The position numbers were made by a program, and so were the translations under genes. Below the pieces are notes generated by a model. That model was given only the letters and a program-made list of their open reading frames with translations, had not been told where the DNA came from and ran no database searches. Source: Aurelia coerulea (lineage: Eukaryota; Cnidaria; Scyphozoa; Semaeostomeae; Ulmaridae). From it: a stretch of DNA of 64,000 bases. How positions within the stretch are numbered: position 1 is the stretch's first letter; each line of letters begins with the position of its first letter. Below, one piece after another: positions 10,994 to 22,199 of this stretch. The stretch spans positions 22,145,001 through 22,209,000 of the forward strand of contig CM076948.1 in the NCBI GenBank assembly GCA_039566865.1, in the 5' to 3' direction.

Positions 10994-11210
10994 ATTATTC
11001 GAGCCATAAAAAGAGCACAGGCCTCTTTGTCTTCGCTATGTCTTCGTGAAAATGATTAATTTTGGCTTCAATACACTTTCAGACCATGTTCAGACCAAAA
11101 TCGGGAATTCGTTAAAAACGATGGTCGGGAATCGGGAATTGGGCTAAAAACGTAGCGGGAATTCGGGAATCAGGGGGTCTATTGGGTACCCTCTCACGAC
11201 AACGCCTCAC

Positions 11211-11749
11211 TTAGAGAAAATTTCACAGGTTCGTTGTTCGTTCCAAAGTTAGCCAATTTGTATTTGCAAGTCATTGGGTGGGTCCTGTTGTTATTTCCAT
11301 TCTCAGCAAATTTCAGTTCTCAATGTTCACGCTGTGTAACTAGCTTCGCCCCTTACGCACAAGGCACCAGTTGTGATTGGTCGAACTATTGGCACGTGTC
11401 CACAAAATGTGCCAATCAACGAACGCAAAATTAGGCCTACTTTGCTAACTCAAGATTAGTTTTCTGTGCTGACCCTCGTGTTTCCTATTCATTTCGATTT
11501 AAACTGGCCCCAAGCCTATTTCATCAAAAGAAATTGTAACAGGCAAAAGTAAAATAGTTTATGCGAAAATGTTTCGTAGTTTACTTTCAGATAGACTTAT
11601 TACAGTTGACGAAATAGACTTGGGGCAAGTCTAATTCTGACTATATCATGTTCATATTGTTTCTTTGTATATGCATATAATGGTCCGAAATGTACGAATG
11701 TGCACTCTTGAGCATCAGAATGTCTCTCAGGCTGCAGCATTTGTAGCAA
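11211..11749. other. Unassigned intergenic stretch
   Basis: No exon or defined repeat seen. A short AT-rich open frame here lacks codon bias or homology. Confidence 0.35.
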
Positions 11750-12270
11750 TGTCTCTCAGTAGTAAAAGTTTCTTAATTAGTTCCTTATTTTTTGGCCTAA
11801 AATCGCGTTATGGCTTGAAGACATAGGCGTGGGAGACAGGAGGGCTGGGGGGCTGCAGCCCTCCCAATGTCGGAAAATTTTGCAAAAATCGGCCATAATC
11901 GGGCAGAAATCCGCGTTAAGTCGGGCAAAATTTTCCTAAACAATGGATTTTTTATCGGGCAGCCCCCCAAATTCTATCTCCCCCTACGTCGATGCTCGAA
12001 GAAGAGCCTTCTCATCGACAATATTGCCACCACGCATAATTAAGCCATCCATAATAAGGCAAGAAGTTACAAATTTTTTAGAGTAAAAAAAATGAAGGTA
12101 GCTTTGTTAGAGAGACACTCATTTATTTGAATTCATCAGACAAGCCTATGCTTTACGTCAATAAAATTTTAGAGTTTAATCGTTCTTGAACGTAGTACTA
12201 AAGTTTCTTAAATTTTTGGTCATCGTAGTACTAGTTTCTTATGAACCCGTTTCTTACAAAAAAACGTGTA
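11750..12270. mobile_element. GTTTCTTA-word element, copy F (interrupted)
   Basis: The right end TTTCTTACAAAAAAACGTGTA (to 12270) matches the terminal type of this family. AAAGTTTCTTAATTAG, AGTTTCTTAAATTTTTGGTC and CGTAGTACTAGTTTCTTAT inside are shared with the copy at 45682-46525. The left terminus is unclear. It is interrupted by the 173-bp element at 11822-11994. Confidence 0.65.
11822..11994. mobile_element. hAT-like MITE nested in a GTTTCTTA element
   Basis: Flanks CTTGAAGA (11814-11821) and CTCGAAGA (11995-12002) match 7/8. The element starts CATAGGCGTGGGAG and ends CTCCCCCTACGTCGATG. The related, uninterrupted sequence near 46237 (TTCGAAGTTGAGCCTTCTTCTC) shows the pre-insertion state, which supports the boundaries. 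Confidence 0.75.
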
Positions 12271-13230
12271 TCTTATTATCGTTAGTGTTATAATTATTGC
12301 TAGATCACGTACCAGATGGTATGGTATTATGTATATTTGAGAACAACTTGGAAGAGAAGAAACCCTCTCTTCTGAGTTTCTAATTGCATTTGAGCCACGG
12401 AAATTCTTCTGTGCATTATTACCGTGTTTTCTTTTCAAATACTTAGCAAACATTCACTATCGAGCTTCGTATCAAACTTTGATGCTGGATTTTCCATAGT
12501 GGCCATGTATCACTTGATTTGTAAAGCCCTAACTGAATTAACTAAAGCTTTGATTGATAGTCTAGCAAAACATAGTGAATAGATCATGAAGGGCGACTCT
12601 AACTTTCATCTGTTTTTCGTCTGGTCTTCCTGTTTTAGTTTGTCTTAGCCTCGTTTCCACCTAGAGGCTATAACAGCTCGCAACCGATACACACGAAAAA
12701 CGCCCAAGAGAACCAAGACTGGATGGCCCTAAGTCTATTTTGTCAACTGTAATAAATCTGTTTGACAGTATTTCGTCGATGAAGTATCTCAATAGTCATA
12801 ATTTTTTTTGGGAAAACCCGAACATAATTTTGAAACAAACTATATTTTGTTTCATTATTCATACGGTATATTTTGTGTGTAAAATGCTTGGCACATTCAA
12901 GCCACCGTACAAGTCTAAAGAAAACCTGACTCATCAATAATCAGTAGAATGATTATTTGATCTGCATCAAGGAAATATCAAGATAAAGTAGATTCGGATG
13001 AGCAAATGATGGGTTAAGACGATTCATTGTTCATTCAAAGGCAGTCTGTCACTTATCTGATTGGCTGCAACAAAGTAAGAGCCCAACACAGCCGATGTCT
13101 TTGTGAATATGTGCATTTGTAGTAAGCAAAGGAAGGCTGATCGTCAGAAAGTCATTGGATCAGTAGCCGTTCAATTCTCCTATTCTCTTTATTGTCCTTA
13201 TCACCAAATCCGATACGTGACAGATTGCCT
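12271..13230. other. Unassigned intergenic stretch
   Basis: Two overlapping frames on opposite strands near 12740-12940 are AT-driven and have no recognised domain. Nothing else is supported. Confidence 0.35.
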
Positions 13231-13233
13231 TTA

Positions 13234-13775
13234 GGGACAGTGCAAAGTTTATTTTATAACATGGCCGGTGCAAAACGTTACGGGGCAACTACTTTTTTTT
13301 TAGCTTGTACAGAACTGGGTCAACACTTTCTACAAAGCAAATATGAACGGGGCAGTACCTTTTTGTAAACTCAAGATGAAGTTTGAAATATGAAATGGCT
13401 AATTTTGAGGCCAAAGTTGTGGATCATGCAAGTTGAGAAATGCTTGGAAGGATGTGTATGAACATGATGCAAAATGTCCTTGTCAGTTACTCGCAAGAAC
13501 GGTTCATTAGTCATTTCTCTTCATCTTCAAAGTCGATTTCTTCGTTGACAAAGCCTCATAAAGGCAAGAATTGATAATGTTATGGTCTTTGGCTAATTCA
13601 TCGGTGGTACGATACAACATTTGTTGTTCATTATGGGGCAGATACATTTTTTTTAAGGAAAGGGTGACGGGGCAGTTGGTTTTTTGGCAATAATTTCATA
13701 CAGGGCGAGCAGATTTTTTTGCAAGAATTTTTGTTCTCCACCGGCCATGTAATATGATAAATTTTGCCCTGTCCC
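13234..13775. mobile_element. Harbinger-like MITE (GGGACAGTGC ends, TTA TSD)
   Basis: TIRs of about 35 bp: left GGGACAGTGCAAAGTTTATT, right its imperfect inverse ending TTTTGCCCTGTCCC. The subterminal word ACATGGCCGGTG is inverted at CACCGGCCATGT. TTA is present on both sides (13231-13233 and 13776-13778). TTA targets plus GG-initial ends are the PIF/Harbinger pattern. Confidence 0.75.
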
Positions 13776-14124
13776 TTAACCAAGAAAAACACTTTGAGGC
13801 CTAAAAAAGGGACACTGTGCTGGTACACGAACTTTTCTGCAAGGAACTCTTGACTCTCAGATTACTAGAAATTAATAAACTTTTAGGACATGAGAAATCC
13901 TACTTCAAAAAATCTCTTCTTTTAGTGAAGGAAAAGCATATGATTTTTTCATGTTGTCTTTGCTTCTTTCTGGCACTGTTCTATTACTCGGAAGGTACTT
14001 GAGTAGTTTCGTGAAATGGAGAAAGCTTCATGAAACCTCGTTGTAAAAGTGATGTTTTCAAGAAACTTCCAGTTTTTGGTTTCTTTTTTAAAAGATAGGC
14101 CAACACATACTCCTATTAACTCGA

Positions 14125-14320
14125 ATGAATTTATTTTGCCATATGAAGCTCCAGTTTTTAATAGATTGTTGTCAAACAGACACAAGAAGAGTGCAACTTA
14201 TTAGAGACAGCCCGGAAGAATTCCTGCATGGCAGGACAAAATATTGGTTAAATATAAATTCACACACGTTTGATGTTGTTTTTTCGTCGTGTTGTGGTGT
14301 TCCTGCCTACAATTATTAGT
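14125..14320 (+). repeat. Second copy of the degenerate hammerhead-type fragment
   Basis: This resembles 4320-4440: GGAAGAATTCCTGCATGGCAGGACAAAATATTGG, in short pieces, keeps the CCTGCATGGCAGG hairpin, but the CTGAAGA and GAAA boxes are mutated. Similar downstream text (TGTTGTTTTT...GGTGTTCCTGCC) follows in both. It should be catalytically dead. Confidence 0.5.
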
Positions 14321-15218
14321 CTGGGGTTTTTTAGGTTTGAGCTTTTGGAGAAGGGGCTTGTCTTTTGGTACCCTGGGTACCAGAGCCTTAATAAACTAAT
14401 GGGACAGTCTCTTGGGAATTTTACCTTCCCTACGTTACGTTTCAAGAATTCAAAAATAAATGTTACAGTTTCGGGATTTGTGTACTATAGAGGTAATTAA
14501 TAAATCAAATAAGTGAAAGGATTCAAAATGAAATAGACTTTCAGATGGTAAAAAATTGACTTCTTAGAGACTTGGAGTACCTCTAATGGCTCCTTCGATT
14601 GACTACCGTTTGAGAATAATAGCACTTGACGCCCATCCTGTTCCTATCTGCAAAGCGAATCATTGTGCTTTTCAAAAAAATAGGTGCCAAGCCACAATCA
14701 CCTCACATATAATTCTGAAAGTCAAAAAAGAAATAAATCCAAAAAGGTCTTTTGTGGTGGCCATAAGGAAACTTTAAATAACTATTATCTCAAGGAGGAG
14801 TGTCCTGGAGGAATTCCTTTTTCGGTAAATTTAGAGTCGACAATCCTTTTAACGTCAATGATACGATCTGCCTGGTGTTCTTAAAGATAACAGTAACAAA
14901 TCTGAAGAATCGAGCAAAAAAGGATTTGGTAAAAATCAGTGTGTCACATCGAAAGAGAAAAAGTCACCACAAAGAACACGACAAATGACAAACATGCCAA
15001 TGAAAACCTCGCATGTTGATTGGTTAAAATTTGACAGAGATAGAAAAGAGTGGTTCAAGCCATTTCTAAAGTGGTCTAATGCCTTTGTCCCAATGTCACC
15101 TTTGGTGGAATTTTCATCAATGTTTTGAGGATAAACCAAAGCTTTAAGTTACCTCATAGAGCATTGATGAAAGAAAGACACAGACTTACAACCTCGCGAT
15201 CTAATCATGAATCCGTTC
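14321..15218. other. Unassigned intergenic stretch
   Basis: Several short overlapping frames occur but none shows a domain, a splice context or similarity to another region of the window. Confidence 0.35.
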
Positions 15219-15225
15219 CTGCATC

Positions 15226-15382
15226 CAGGCCCGTAGGAAGCGGGGGGGCAGGGGGGGCTCAAGCCCCCCCCAATAATTTCTTGAAACAATGGTGCTACGT
15301 CACATGCATTAACTAGATGTATTGTTCTCTATTGTTTTGAGAACAGTTGCCCCCCCAATCCGAAGCGCTTCCTACGGCCCTG
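15226..15382. mobile_element. hAT-like MITE (CAGGCCCGTAGGAAGCG ends)
   Basis: The 157-bp element begins CAGGCCCGTAGGAAGCG and ends CGCTTCCTACGGCCCTG. CTGCATC is duplicated at 15219-15225 and 15383-15389 (7 bp clear, an eighth position altered). G-rich and C-rich tracts sit just inside the ends, as in the elements at 7869 and 35280. Confidence 0.8.
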
Positions 15383-15389
15383 CTGCATC

Positions 15390-15829
15390 TCACAATCTTA
15401 TGCACTTACACTATTTCAATAGGCCATTTGTTTAAGCTACGTTTTAGGGTAGATCAGAAAATTATGATTTTAATGATGAATATCTCAGCATTCAAAGTAT
15501 CAGTATTAGAGAGTAAGTTATTAATGTTTCTTCTGCTATCAAACTTTATGATTAATCATGTTTTAGAAAGATTTAAGCAATATCTTTATCGCTAGACTCG
15601 GTCAAATTTGGTGACCTGTTTTGGACACAATAAAGCGAGAAACATCAACTTTATTTCAGCAGGAGCAGGACAACGATTCACGTTCAAAATCTAGAAGCTG
15701 CACACAATCTGCACTAACCTCCGGTGTTCAAGAGATCCTTGAACAAACTTTACTAAAAGGTTGTTGCCACATTCATGCTAAAACGAATTTGAATCGTGCT
15801 GAAGTAAATTTGATGGGCCTCATACCGAC
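15390..15829. other. Unassigned intergenic stretch
   Basis: No exon or RNA gene recognised. Confidence 0.35.
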
Positions 15830-16170
15830 TACACTCATTTTTTTTATAAGAAACTAAGGTCCGGGGTTGGTAGGCAGTTTCTTAAATTTTTGGGCCATTT
15901 TGCTACCACAAGTTTCTTACGTGTTTCTTATATTCTTATTGCCGGAAGTTTAGAGTTGATTTTGTCTTGTCAAAACGAGTAAATAACATGATTCGCACTC
16001 AAAATAATGTCCAAATAGTTGCTTTAACTGCACATGTCAAAATATTTTTGAGTGTGATAAGAAAATTAAAACTGAAAATTGCAGAAGTTTCTTAGCTTTT
16101 TCCAATTCAGGTAGGGTTGTTTCTTAGCTTTCGAAAAATTGAGCCTACCGTTTCTTATAAGCGGTTTCTT

Positions 16171-16458
16171 CATGGGTAGTTAGACACTGCTGGTGTGCAT
16201 CTATGGAGGAGCGCTGGATATTATGTATCTGCGGGGGAAATTTTTTGCAGTACTGCGGAGGAGATATCGAAAGGACGAAAATATTAATTTCCTCCACAGT
16301 ACTATAAAAATTTCCCCCGCAGATATCTCCTCCGCAGTACAATAAAAAATTTCCCCCGCAGGTATCTCCTCCGCAGTACTGTAAAAAATTTCCCCTGCAG
16401 ATACATCTTATCCAGCTCTTCTCCATAGAAGCACATCAGCAGTGTCTAACTACCCATG
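16171..16458. mobile_element. CATGGGTAG-end MITE, copy 1, 7-bp TSD GTTTCTT
   Basis: Perfect inverted ends CATGGGTAGTTAGACACTGC and its complement. GTTTCTT is duplicated at 16164-16170 and 16459-16465. The interior holds alternating units of TTTCCCCCGCAGATA and TCTCCTCCGCAGTACT, in both orientations, about 37 bp per unit. A second copy is at 28551-28850. A 7-bp TSD and CATG ends point to P-like or Dada-like elements, but this is only a suggestion. Confidence 0.88.
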
Positions 16459-16468
16459 GTTTCTTATA

Positions 16469-16942
16469 AAAAGCAATATTTTGATCTTTATGTCAAACGA
16501 GGATGATACGCAAAAAATCAAAAGTCATTACCCCTAGTTTGCTTAGTTCGTGCATGAAACTATTGGTGCATCTGTCTCAAACTGGATGTCATGTGAGATT
16601 TACGATAACGCAAAATTACTTATGCAGAACCCTGCAGAACGTTTCTATTCGCGGGCATCTAGTTTGATGAGACAAGCAGTCACGAAGATAACCTCTTTGC
16701 AGAATCATATGCATGAAGATGTTTTGGTTCAGTGTGATCACGTGCCTTCCCCCAGTCAATGCGCCATTGTTTGCTGGGATTCTGCACCTTTCCTCTCAAT
16801 TTCACCTGCGACGTTTGCATCTGTAGTTGTGTAGGAGGGGGGTCCGTCTACCTTCGGTGATGCTGCGAATGCTAGCCTCTGTGCAGGCCGCCGGTTACAT
16901 CATCCTCTAAAGTTGACTTATTTGCATAATGAATACTATCAA
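16469..16942 (+). repeat. 474-bp direct repeat, left copy
   Basis: It is identical to 17498-17971 except for two bases (CTGG here, TTAG there, near 16583). There are no indels over 474 bp. It contains an 82-94-codon open frame identical between copies apart from its start; no domain is recognised. It includes the TCAAAYTRGATGTCA word shared with 1343-1460. It could be the LTR of a small LTR element or half of a local duplication. Confidence 0.9.
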
Positions 16943-17497
16943 TAAGTGGCTAATGATGCGTTCGTTCTAGAAAACGATTGTTTCAACATAATTAAGCTGC
17001 TAATGAAGTCAAGAACGTGCCAATTCTGGGTAAATTTGTTGTTGTGCCAGGGTAAACATCGTGGTGATTTATCCATCTTATGGTGTCAAATCTGTCTAAC
17101 ATGAAATAAGCCGACGTCAAATGTTGCTATAGGATCGCGGGAAACTTCTGTCTTGTATGCGCTTTCTGTGCGCTTTCTTTATTTCAGTGCCAATTAGCAG
17201 AGATAAAACGTTAATCAATTGCTTTAACGAGCGTGACGGACTTTCTTTCTTTCTTTCTTTCTTTCTTACTGACCTGGAGCCCCCTCTTAGATTACAAAGT
17301 ACTTTGTAATCAAAAACATAAGATCCTTTTGGATGATTACAAAGTACGACCTGAGCTAAGCAAGCATAAGAAAACTGAATATTGATTTCTCCATAAGCCC
17401 AAATGATCGTTGATGCTGCTACAGTCAGATGAGTGTTGCTGCTAAAGTTGCCTTCAATAGAAAATCAAGCGCCTTGTATAAGAACAAGAATCGTTTG
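16943..17497. other. Spacer between the 474-bp repeats
   Basis: 555 bp with no coding frame. It contains a (TTTC)n microsatellite at about 17241-17267 and the perfect palindrome GATTACAAAGTACTTTGTAATC at about 17291-17312, whose half GATTACAAAGTAC recurs at 17336. If the flanking repeats are LTRs this would be the gutted interior of a TRIM-type element; no clear primer-binding site is visible. Confidence 0.6.
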
Positions 17498-17971
17498 AAA
17501 AGCAATATTTTGATCTTTATGTCAAACGAGGATGATACGCAAAAAATCAAAAGTCATTACCCCTAGTTTGCTTAGTTCGTGCATGAAACTATTGGTGCAT
17601 CTGTCTCAAATTAGATGTCATGTGAGATTTACGATAACGCAAAATTACTTATGCAGAACCCTGCAGAACGTTTCTATTCGCGGGCATCTAGTTTGATGAG
17701 ACAAGCAGTCACGAAGATAACCTCTTTGCAGAATCATATGCATGAAGATGTTTTGGTTCAGTGTGATCACGTGCCTTCCCCCAGTCAATGCGCCATTGTT
17801 TGCTGGGATTCTGCACCTTTCCTCTCAATTTCACCTGCGACGTTTGCATCTGTAGTTGTGTAGGAGGGGGGTCCGTCTACCTTCGGTGATGCTGCGAATG
17901 CTAGCCTCTGTGCAGGCCGCCGGTTACATCATCCTCTAAAGTTGACTTATTTGCATAATGAATACTATCAA
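17498..17971 (+). repeat. 474-bp direct repeat, right copy
   Basis: This is the right-hand partner of 16469-16942, 1,029 bp downstream. It abuts the right terminus of the surrounding GTTTCTTA element (AAAAAATGAGTGTA), so the duplicated block lies inside that element. Confidence 0.9.
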
Positions 17972-18229
17972 AATCAAAAAATGAGTGTAGCCGCACTGAT
18001 GAGCCCTGAAATTGGGCAAACTGGTCTGTAGCATCACTTATGTTGTGCTTGTTGATTTCTTTCTGCAATGCTCAACCTGCTTTATCATCTACTGTATATT
18101 CAAATTCATTTCTGGAAAATTTTGTTCGTAAACTTGACAAAAACCTTTTTGATGTTTTTGAGACGCCCTATACATTACTTTCCTTACATTTCACAGTGAC
18201 AATGATCATAGGATTCAAGTATCTGTCCT

Positions 18230-18586
18230 TACACGTATCTTTTTATAAGAAACTAAGAATTTGGGCCAGTACTGAAAGTTTCTTAAAATTATTAGATTTT
18301 GAGTACTCAGAGTTTCTTACGAATCTTCATGTTCACTACCTGTGCCCTCGTGAGCATTAAAAAAAAAGTTTGTTGAAGTCTTTCAAGTCTTTAAACTATA
18401 CTGAAGTACCTTACGAGTAATATGATACAGGAAAGAAGTGAAAGTCAAGAAAAAATATTTCAAGGATTATCTTTATCAAAACGAATAGTTTCTTAACTTA
18501 ATTTTCCCAAAACTGGAGTTTCTTCATTTTTAGCGATCAGAGAGCTGAGTTTCTTGTGGCCAGTTTCTTATGAAAAAATACGTGTA
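18230..18586. mobile_element. GTTTCTTA-word element, copy D
   Basis: Left end TACACGTATCTTTTTATAAG, right end CTTATGAAAAAATACGTGTA; TA lies at both edges. GTTTCTTA-type words occur near 18278, 18310, 18487, 18518, 18548 and 18563. A diverged internal relative is at 35620-35790, including the TTCACCTGTGTCCTCGTGA phrase. Confidence 0.75.
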
Positions 18587-19139
18587 TTGCAATGTTTTTC
18601 GAAATTATTTATTAGGACATCCTGAATCATGTAACTTTCTAATCATTCATTCCTAGGTACTAGGAGATAATTATTGAATTGGCACAGCAGGGGAAATGAT
18701 AAAATTTTGGTCAATTTTCAAACAGTTAGCTTCCTAAATCTGTTCGAATTTTCAGGAAAATAAACTATGAAGATTTGTTAGTGCGATGTAAAATCTTTCG
18801 GAAGAGGATATGAATATTCATACTAAAATCCAATTATTCATCGGCTAATTCACAAATACGTGGTAAATAACAGTTGAGGTTAGATAATTATAATAATTTA
18901 CAACAACGTAACATCGTTAAACTGTCTTATACCAGCTAAAACCCAAACCAGTGGTTAAATCTTTTGTGATTTTTCCTTTGGCCTTACCGCTCCGGATGGG
19001 CTGCCACTAAAACTAAGATATAGTTGATGAATTAATGTGTATCAAATGCAAAGATGGGTGGCACTGCAGTCATCCTTGTTTTTGAGAAATAAGGTTTGAA
19101 AACTGAACAGCATTTTTATTGCTCCCTTAGGGTTTTAAA
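18587..19139. other. Unassigned intergenic stretch
   Basis: No supported feature. Confidence 0.35.
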
Positions 19140-19149
19140 ATGAGAGACC

Positions 19150-19260
19150 AAAAAATAAGATTCTGCTTCAAATATACCCCTTTCTCAGCGAAATCATGGA
19201 TGAGAGTGGGGTCATGTTTTCATCAAAATTGTACCCACCGGGTAGAAGTGAAAGGGTGCA
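19150..19260 (+). repeat. Second copy of the 9690-9835 repeat
   Basis: It shares TGCTTCAAATATACCCC, CAGCGAAATCATGGATGAGA and the closing CACCGGGT phrase with 9740-9830. Family unknown. Confidence 0.55.
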
Positions 19261-19815
19261 ACCTTTGCCTGGCTGCATTGAAGGTGCAAAACCTTGCTTT
19301 ATCTTATCGGATACCTGACACATTTGTTTTATGAATTTTGCTCTTGGCTTGCTGCAAATATCGTTAGAAAATTGTGATGCGATAGCACTTTCAATTGAAG
19401 AATGTCCCTTGCAACATGACCTATCGGTCCCATTCCTACATTTCGGTTGTGTACCGCATTTGCGTCACAAAAATTGTCTTCTGGGTCACGAAAACTGGTT
19501 GGTTTTGAAGCTCGTTTCCATAAGAAATAAATGATTTACTAAATGAGCTTATCTAATGGTTTATTACAACCACGATACATCAAAGGTCATATTAGAAAGG
19601 AGTGAAAATTTTATATGATAAAAGGAGTTAATTCTTGCTGGAATGATATAGGAGGTTCCCATAGCTCTGCATAATGAATGTCATTAATGAAAATAGGGCT
19701 AAGCCAAGAAACCTTAGGCTATTAGTTTGGCAAACTACTGCTTCAGGAATCTTATATAAGGTAAAGAGCCAAAAGATAGTGCAAACTCATTACCTTCTAA
19801 AAAGAAGCTTAGCAA

Positions 19816-20101
19816 CCCAGGGGGGTACATGACTTGTGGATGGACGGGGGTCTGCCGCCCGGTTTTCAGAAAGCTACCCTCTTCTAATTACCGAAAATTG
19901 CTTTTGATACCCACTTTTATGATGAATTTTGGCGGAAAACTGCTCATTTTAACCATTTTTGGCGAATTTCAGCGTAGCCCCACCCATGTTTATGGAAAAT
20001 CTGCCGAAAAGGACCTTTGTTTAGAGCATTTTGGGCCCAAAAACCCACCCATATGGGCGGCACATACCCGTACCCTGAACATGTTATGTACCCCCCACGG
20101 G
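19816..20101. mobile_element. CCCAGGGGGGTAC-end element with 8-bp TSD CTTAGCAA
   Basis: CTTAGCAA is duplicated exactly at 19808-19815 and 20102-20109. The ends CCCAGGGGGGTACATGAC and TTATGTACCCCCCACGGG are inverted. Sister elements with the same end type and exact 8-bp TSDs are at 34101-34422 and 45789-46199. The 8-bp TSD suggests hAT-like mobilisation, though the CCC-initial end is atypical. Confidence 0.88.
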
Positions 20102-20109
20102 CTTAGCAA

Positions 20110-22199
20110 ACTAGTCAGTGTATTGAAGTCTAGCAATGTACTAAATGATGACCATCATTTTATCTTCAGCTAGCAATCATGTTTGCGCTAAAAATGATCC
20201 AATAGTTCATTTTATGAGTATATTTTACTCATGTGACAGTAGTTTCATTTTTGGCTCATTTTTCAAGCCTTGCTCGCTATTGCAGTGATTATTCACAAGA
20301 GGTAACTGTTATTCATCATCGAGATTTCAAGGAGAAATTTTGAAGGTTGGAAGTGCGACGCAATACAAAGAATATTCCATTCTTGTGAATGTATATGTAG
20401 ATATGTAATACAAATGAGTCACTCTCTCAAAGTATTGGCTAAGTACTAACGGTTGATCTTCATACGGCCTTCCAATAGCAGATTGCTACAAAGCAGAGAT
20501 TACTTAAGCCATATATCCAAGCGGGTGAGACAACAACAAAAAGTACCAGCGTTTGGCATAATACTGTATAACCTTGTAAATTTTGCATTAATTTCGATGA
20601 ATCATCCACATTTTAAAGAGAAAAGAAAAAGAATATTAGATGTGAGCGTTTACTGTCTTGAAATCGAGCATGAATGCCATTCTAGAGTTATGGGTCTAAA
20701 AATTAACCCTATTCTGCATGGGGCAGGGGGCAAACAAGGGCCCCTCCCTAACGAAACCAACTTTCAACAATAAAACAGGGACTGGATAAGTTGTAATTAA
20801 ACTTCAGACAAAGCTCATACTTCCTTACTTCTCCTAAGATTGAATTTGTGATTGATATAGTTATGACTTGTGAATGTGTAAACGTTATTTTCTGAATTTT
20901 TACTTGTTACGATTAATTTAATTCATGATTAGTTTTGTTCAGGTTTGTTTATTTATTGCTGCCATACATAATTTTTATGTAGTTCACTGCAGCATACATG
21001 ATGCTGATGCTGATACTGATGCTGATGCTGATGATGATGATGATTATGATCATGATCATGATGACGTTGCTATTTTGTTTTGAGTATTTTGGAAGCTCTT
21101 CTACTGAGCTTCTACTAAAAAAAATCTATTCTACACCTACAGCATTACGGAATTTAAGAAACTAACAAGAAACGTTAGGTAGCAGAAACGTCTTATTAAA
21201 GGCATTGAGTCATGGTAAATAGCGATTCTCCGCTGGGGGTCTGTCTGCTTTCATGTGCTCAGTCTGTTTTCATGTGATCAGAGATGAACTTCACAAATAT
21301 GTTAATCACCACAAAAACTCGTTATTCAATTGAATCCCTTGGCCCTAAGCATATTGCTGTCCTTTTATTGAGATATACACTCCTAGCCTCACTTTATCAG
21401 TTGTCTTGTAACGCCATGAGAGACGGTCGTCAGATCCTTTTGTTTTCTTTGCTATATGAAATTACACCTTGTTGACTTCAAAGGGAAACCCTGATAATAA
21501 AGCTTTAAGAATATATTCAAGTGAGAATATCATGTGTGCAGTTTGAATTACAGCCAATCAGATTGAAGTAAGCTATCATCATGACTCAGCGATTTTTGCA
21601 AATTGGGTATACGCGGTCTATTTACCATGACTCAATGCCTTTAAAGTTTAAGAATTTGCTACCATTCTCGGACCTAAGTTTCTTGTGAACAAATGTGTGT
21701 AATGAATGTTGTGGATGAGGAGTATTGGTCAAGAACTACCGGTCTCTCGTGATGTACCTCTCATAGAGCAATCTTAATTGATAAATAGGAATCCCTGTTA
21801 AAAACAGTGACAGCCACTTGGCAAAGAAAATCATGTTGGGTTTCTAAAGAGCAAAGGAAAACAAAAGCGGAAACAAAGTGGCAACTACGGAATTCAGGAT
21901 ATTTGTTAAACACGAAACCTAGAAGATGGTTTTTGACTTCAATGTCCTTTCTAAATTACCTGATTGTTAAATAGTTGATGGAAACGAAAATATTCATGGG
22001 ACACCTATAGGGGCGGGTGCGGTGCTCCCATAGATCTGTAAGACCTATCAACTTTAAAATAATTTTGACTGTAGAATGCCAGCAAGATAAGTCCCCTAAA
22101 GAGATTTCTTTTTTCATTTAATCCTTATTTAAAGTTGGTATTTACAATAGTAACTAAGAACATACTAATTCAAACCAACTATTTACAAAAATATATACT
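20110..22199. other. Unassigned stretch with GAT/GCT microsatellite
   Basis: A (GCTGAT)n/(GAT)n tract lies at about 21001-21050. The phrase AAGAAACTAACAAGAAACG near 21160 and AAGTTTCTTGTG near 21675 may be the edges of a decayed GTTTCTTA element (about 21120-21690). The last 100 bases before 22200 are probably the 3' UTR of the adjacent minus-strand LINE. Confidence 0.4.

Larger units (their letters stand above)
8975..11202. mobile_element. Composite element, ends GAGAGGGTACCCAATA, with a nested hAT
   Basis: The left end reads GAGAGGGTACCCAATA and the inverted end TATTGGGTACCCTCTC lies at 11180-11195. Both subterminal zones are packed with CGGGAATC-type words (9000-9090 and 11100-11170). Flanks GCCTCAC at 8968-8974 and 11204-11210 may be a TSD of 7-8 bp, placing the right edge a few bases beyond the TIR. 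The interior carries the hAT insert at 9934-10993. I see no transposase frame. Confidence 0.6.
15830..17989. mobile_element. GTTTCTTA-word element, copy A, with two later inserts
   Basis: The left end TACACTCATTTTTTTTATAAG and the inverted right end AAAAAATGAGTGTA (to 17989) match copy B (28941-29333) at both termini. Between them the word TTTCTTA recurs at least six times. Two foreign blocks split it: the 7-bp-TSD element 16171-16458 and the region 16469-17971 bounded by 474-bp direct repeats. Copy B is contiguous across both sites, so it serves as the empty-site reference. Confidence 0.75.

Noticed and set aside
15834..16472. Poly-pyrimidine GTTTCTTA words as splice acceptors of a multi-exon gene
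   Set aside because: The words recur in six dispersed copies with TA-flanked inverted ends, so they belong to a transposon family.
16550..16834. Identical open frames in the two 474-bp repeats as a protein-coding gene
   Set aside because: The frames are identical because the DNA is; no domain, splice signal or codon bias is visible.
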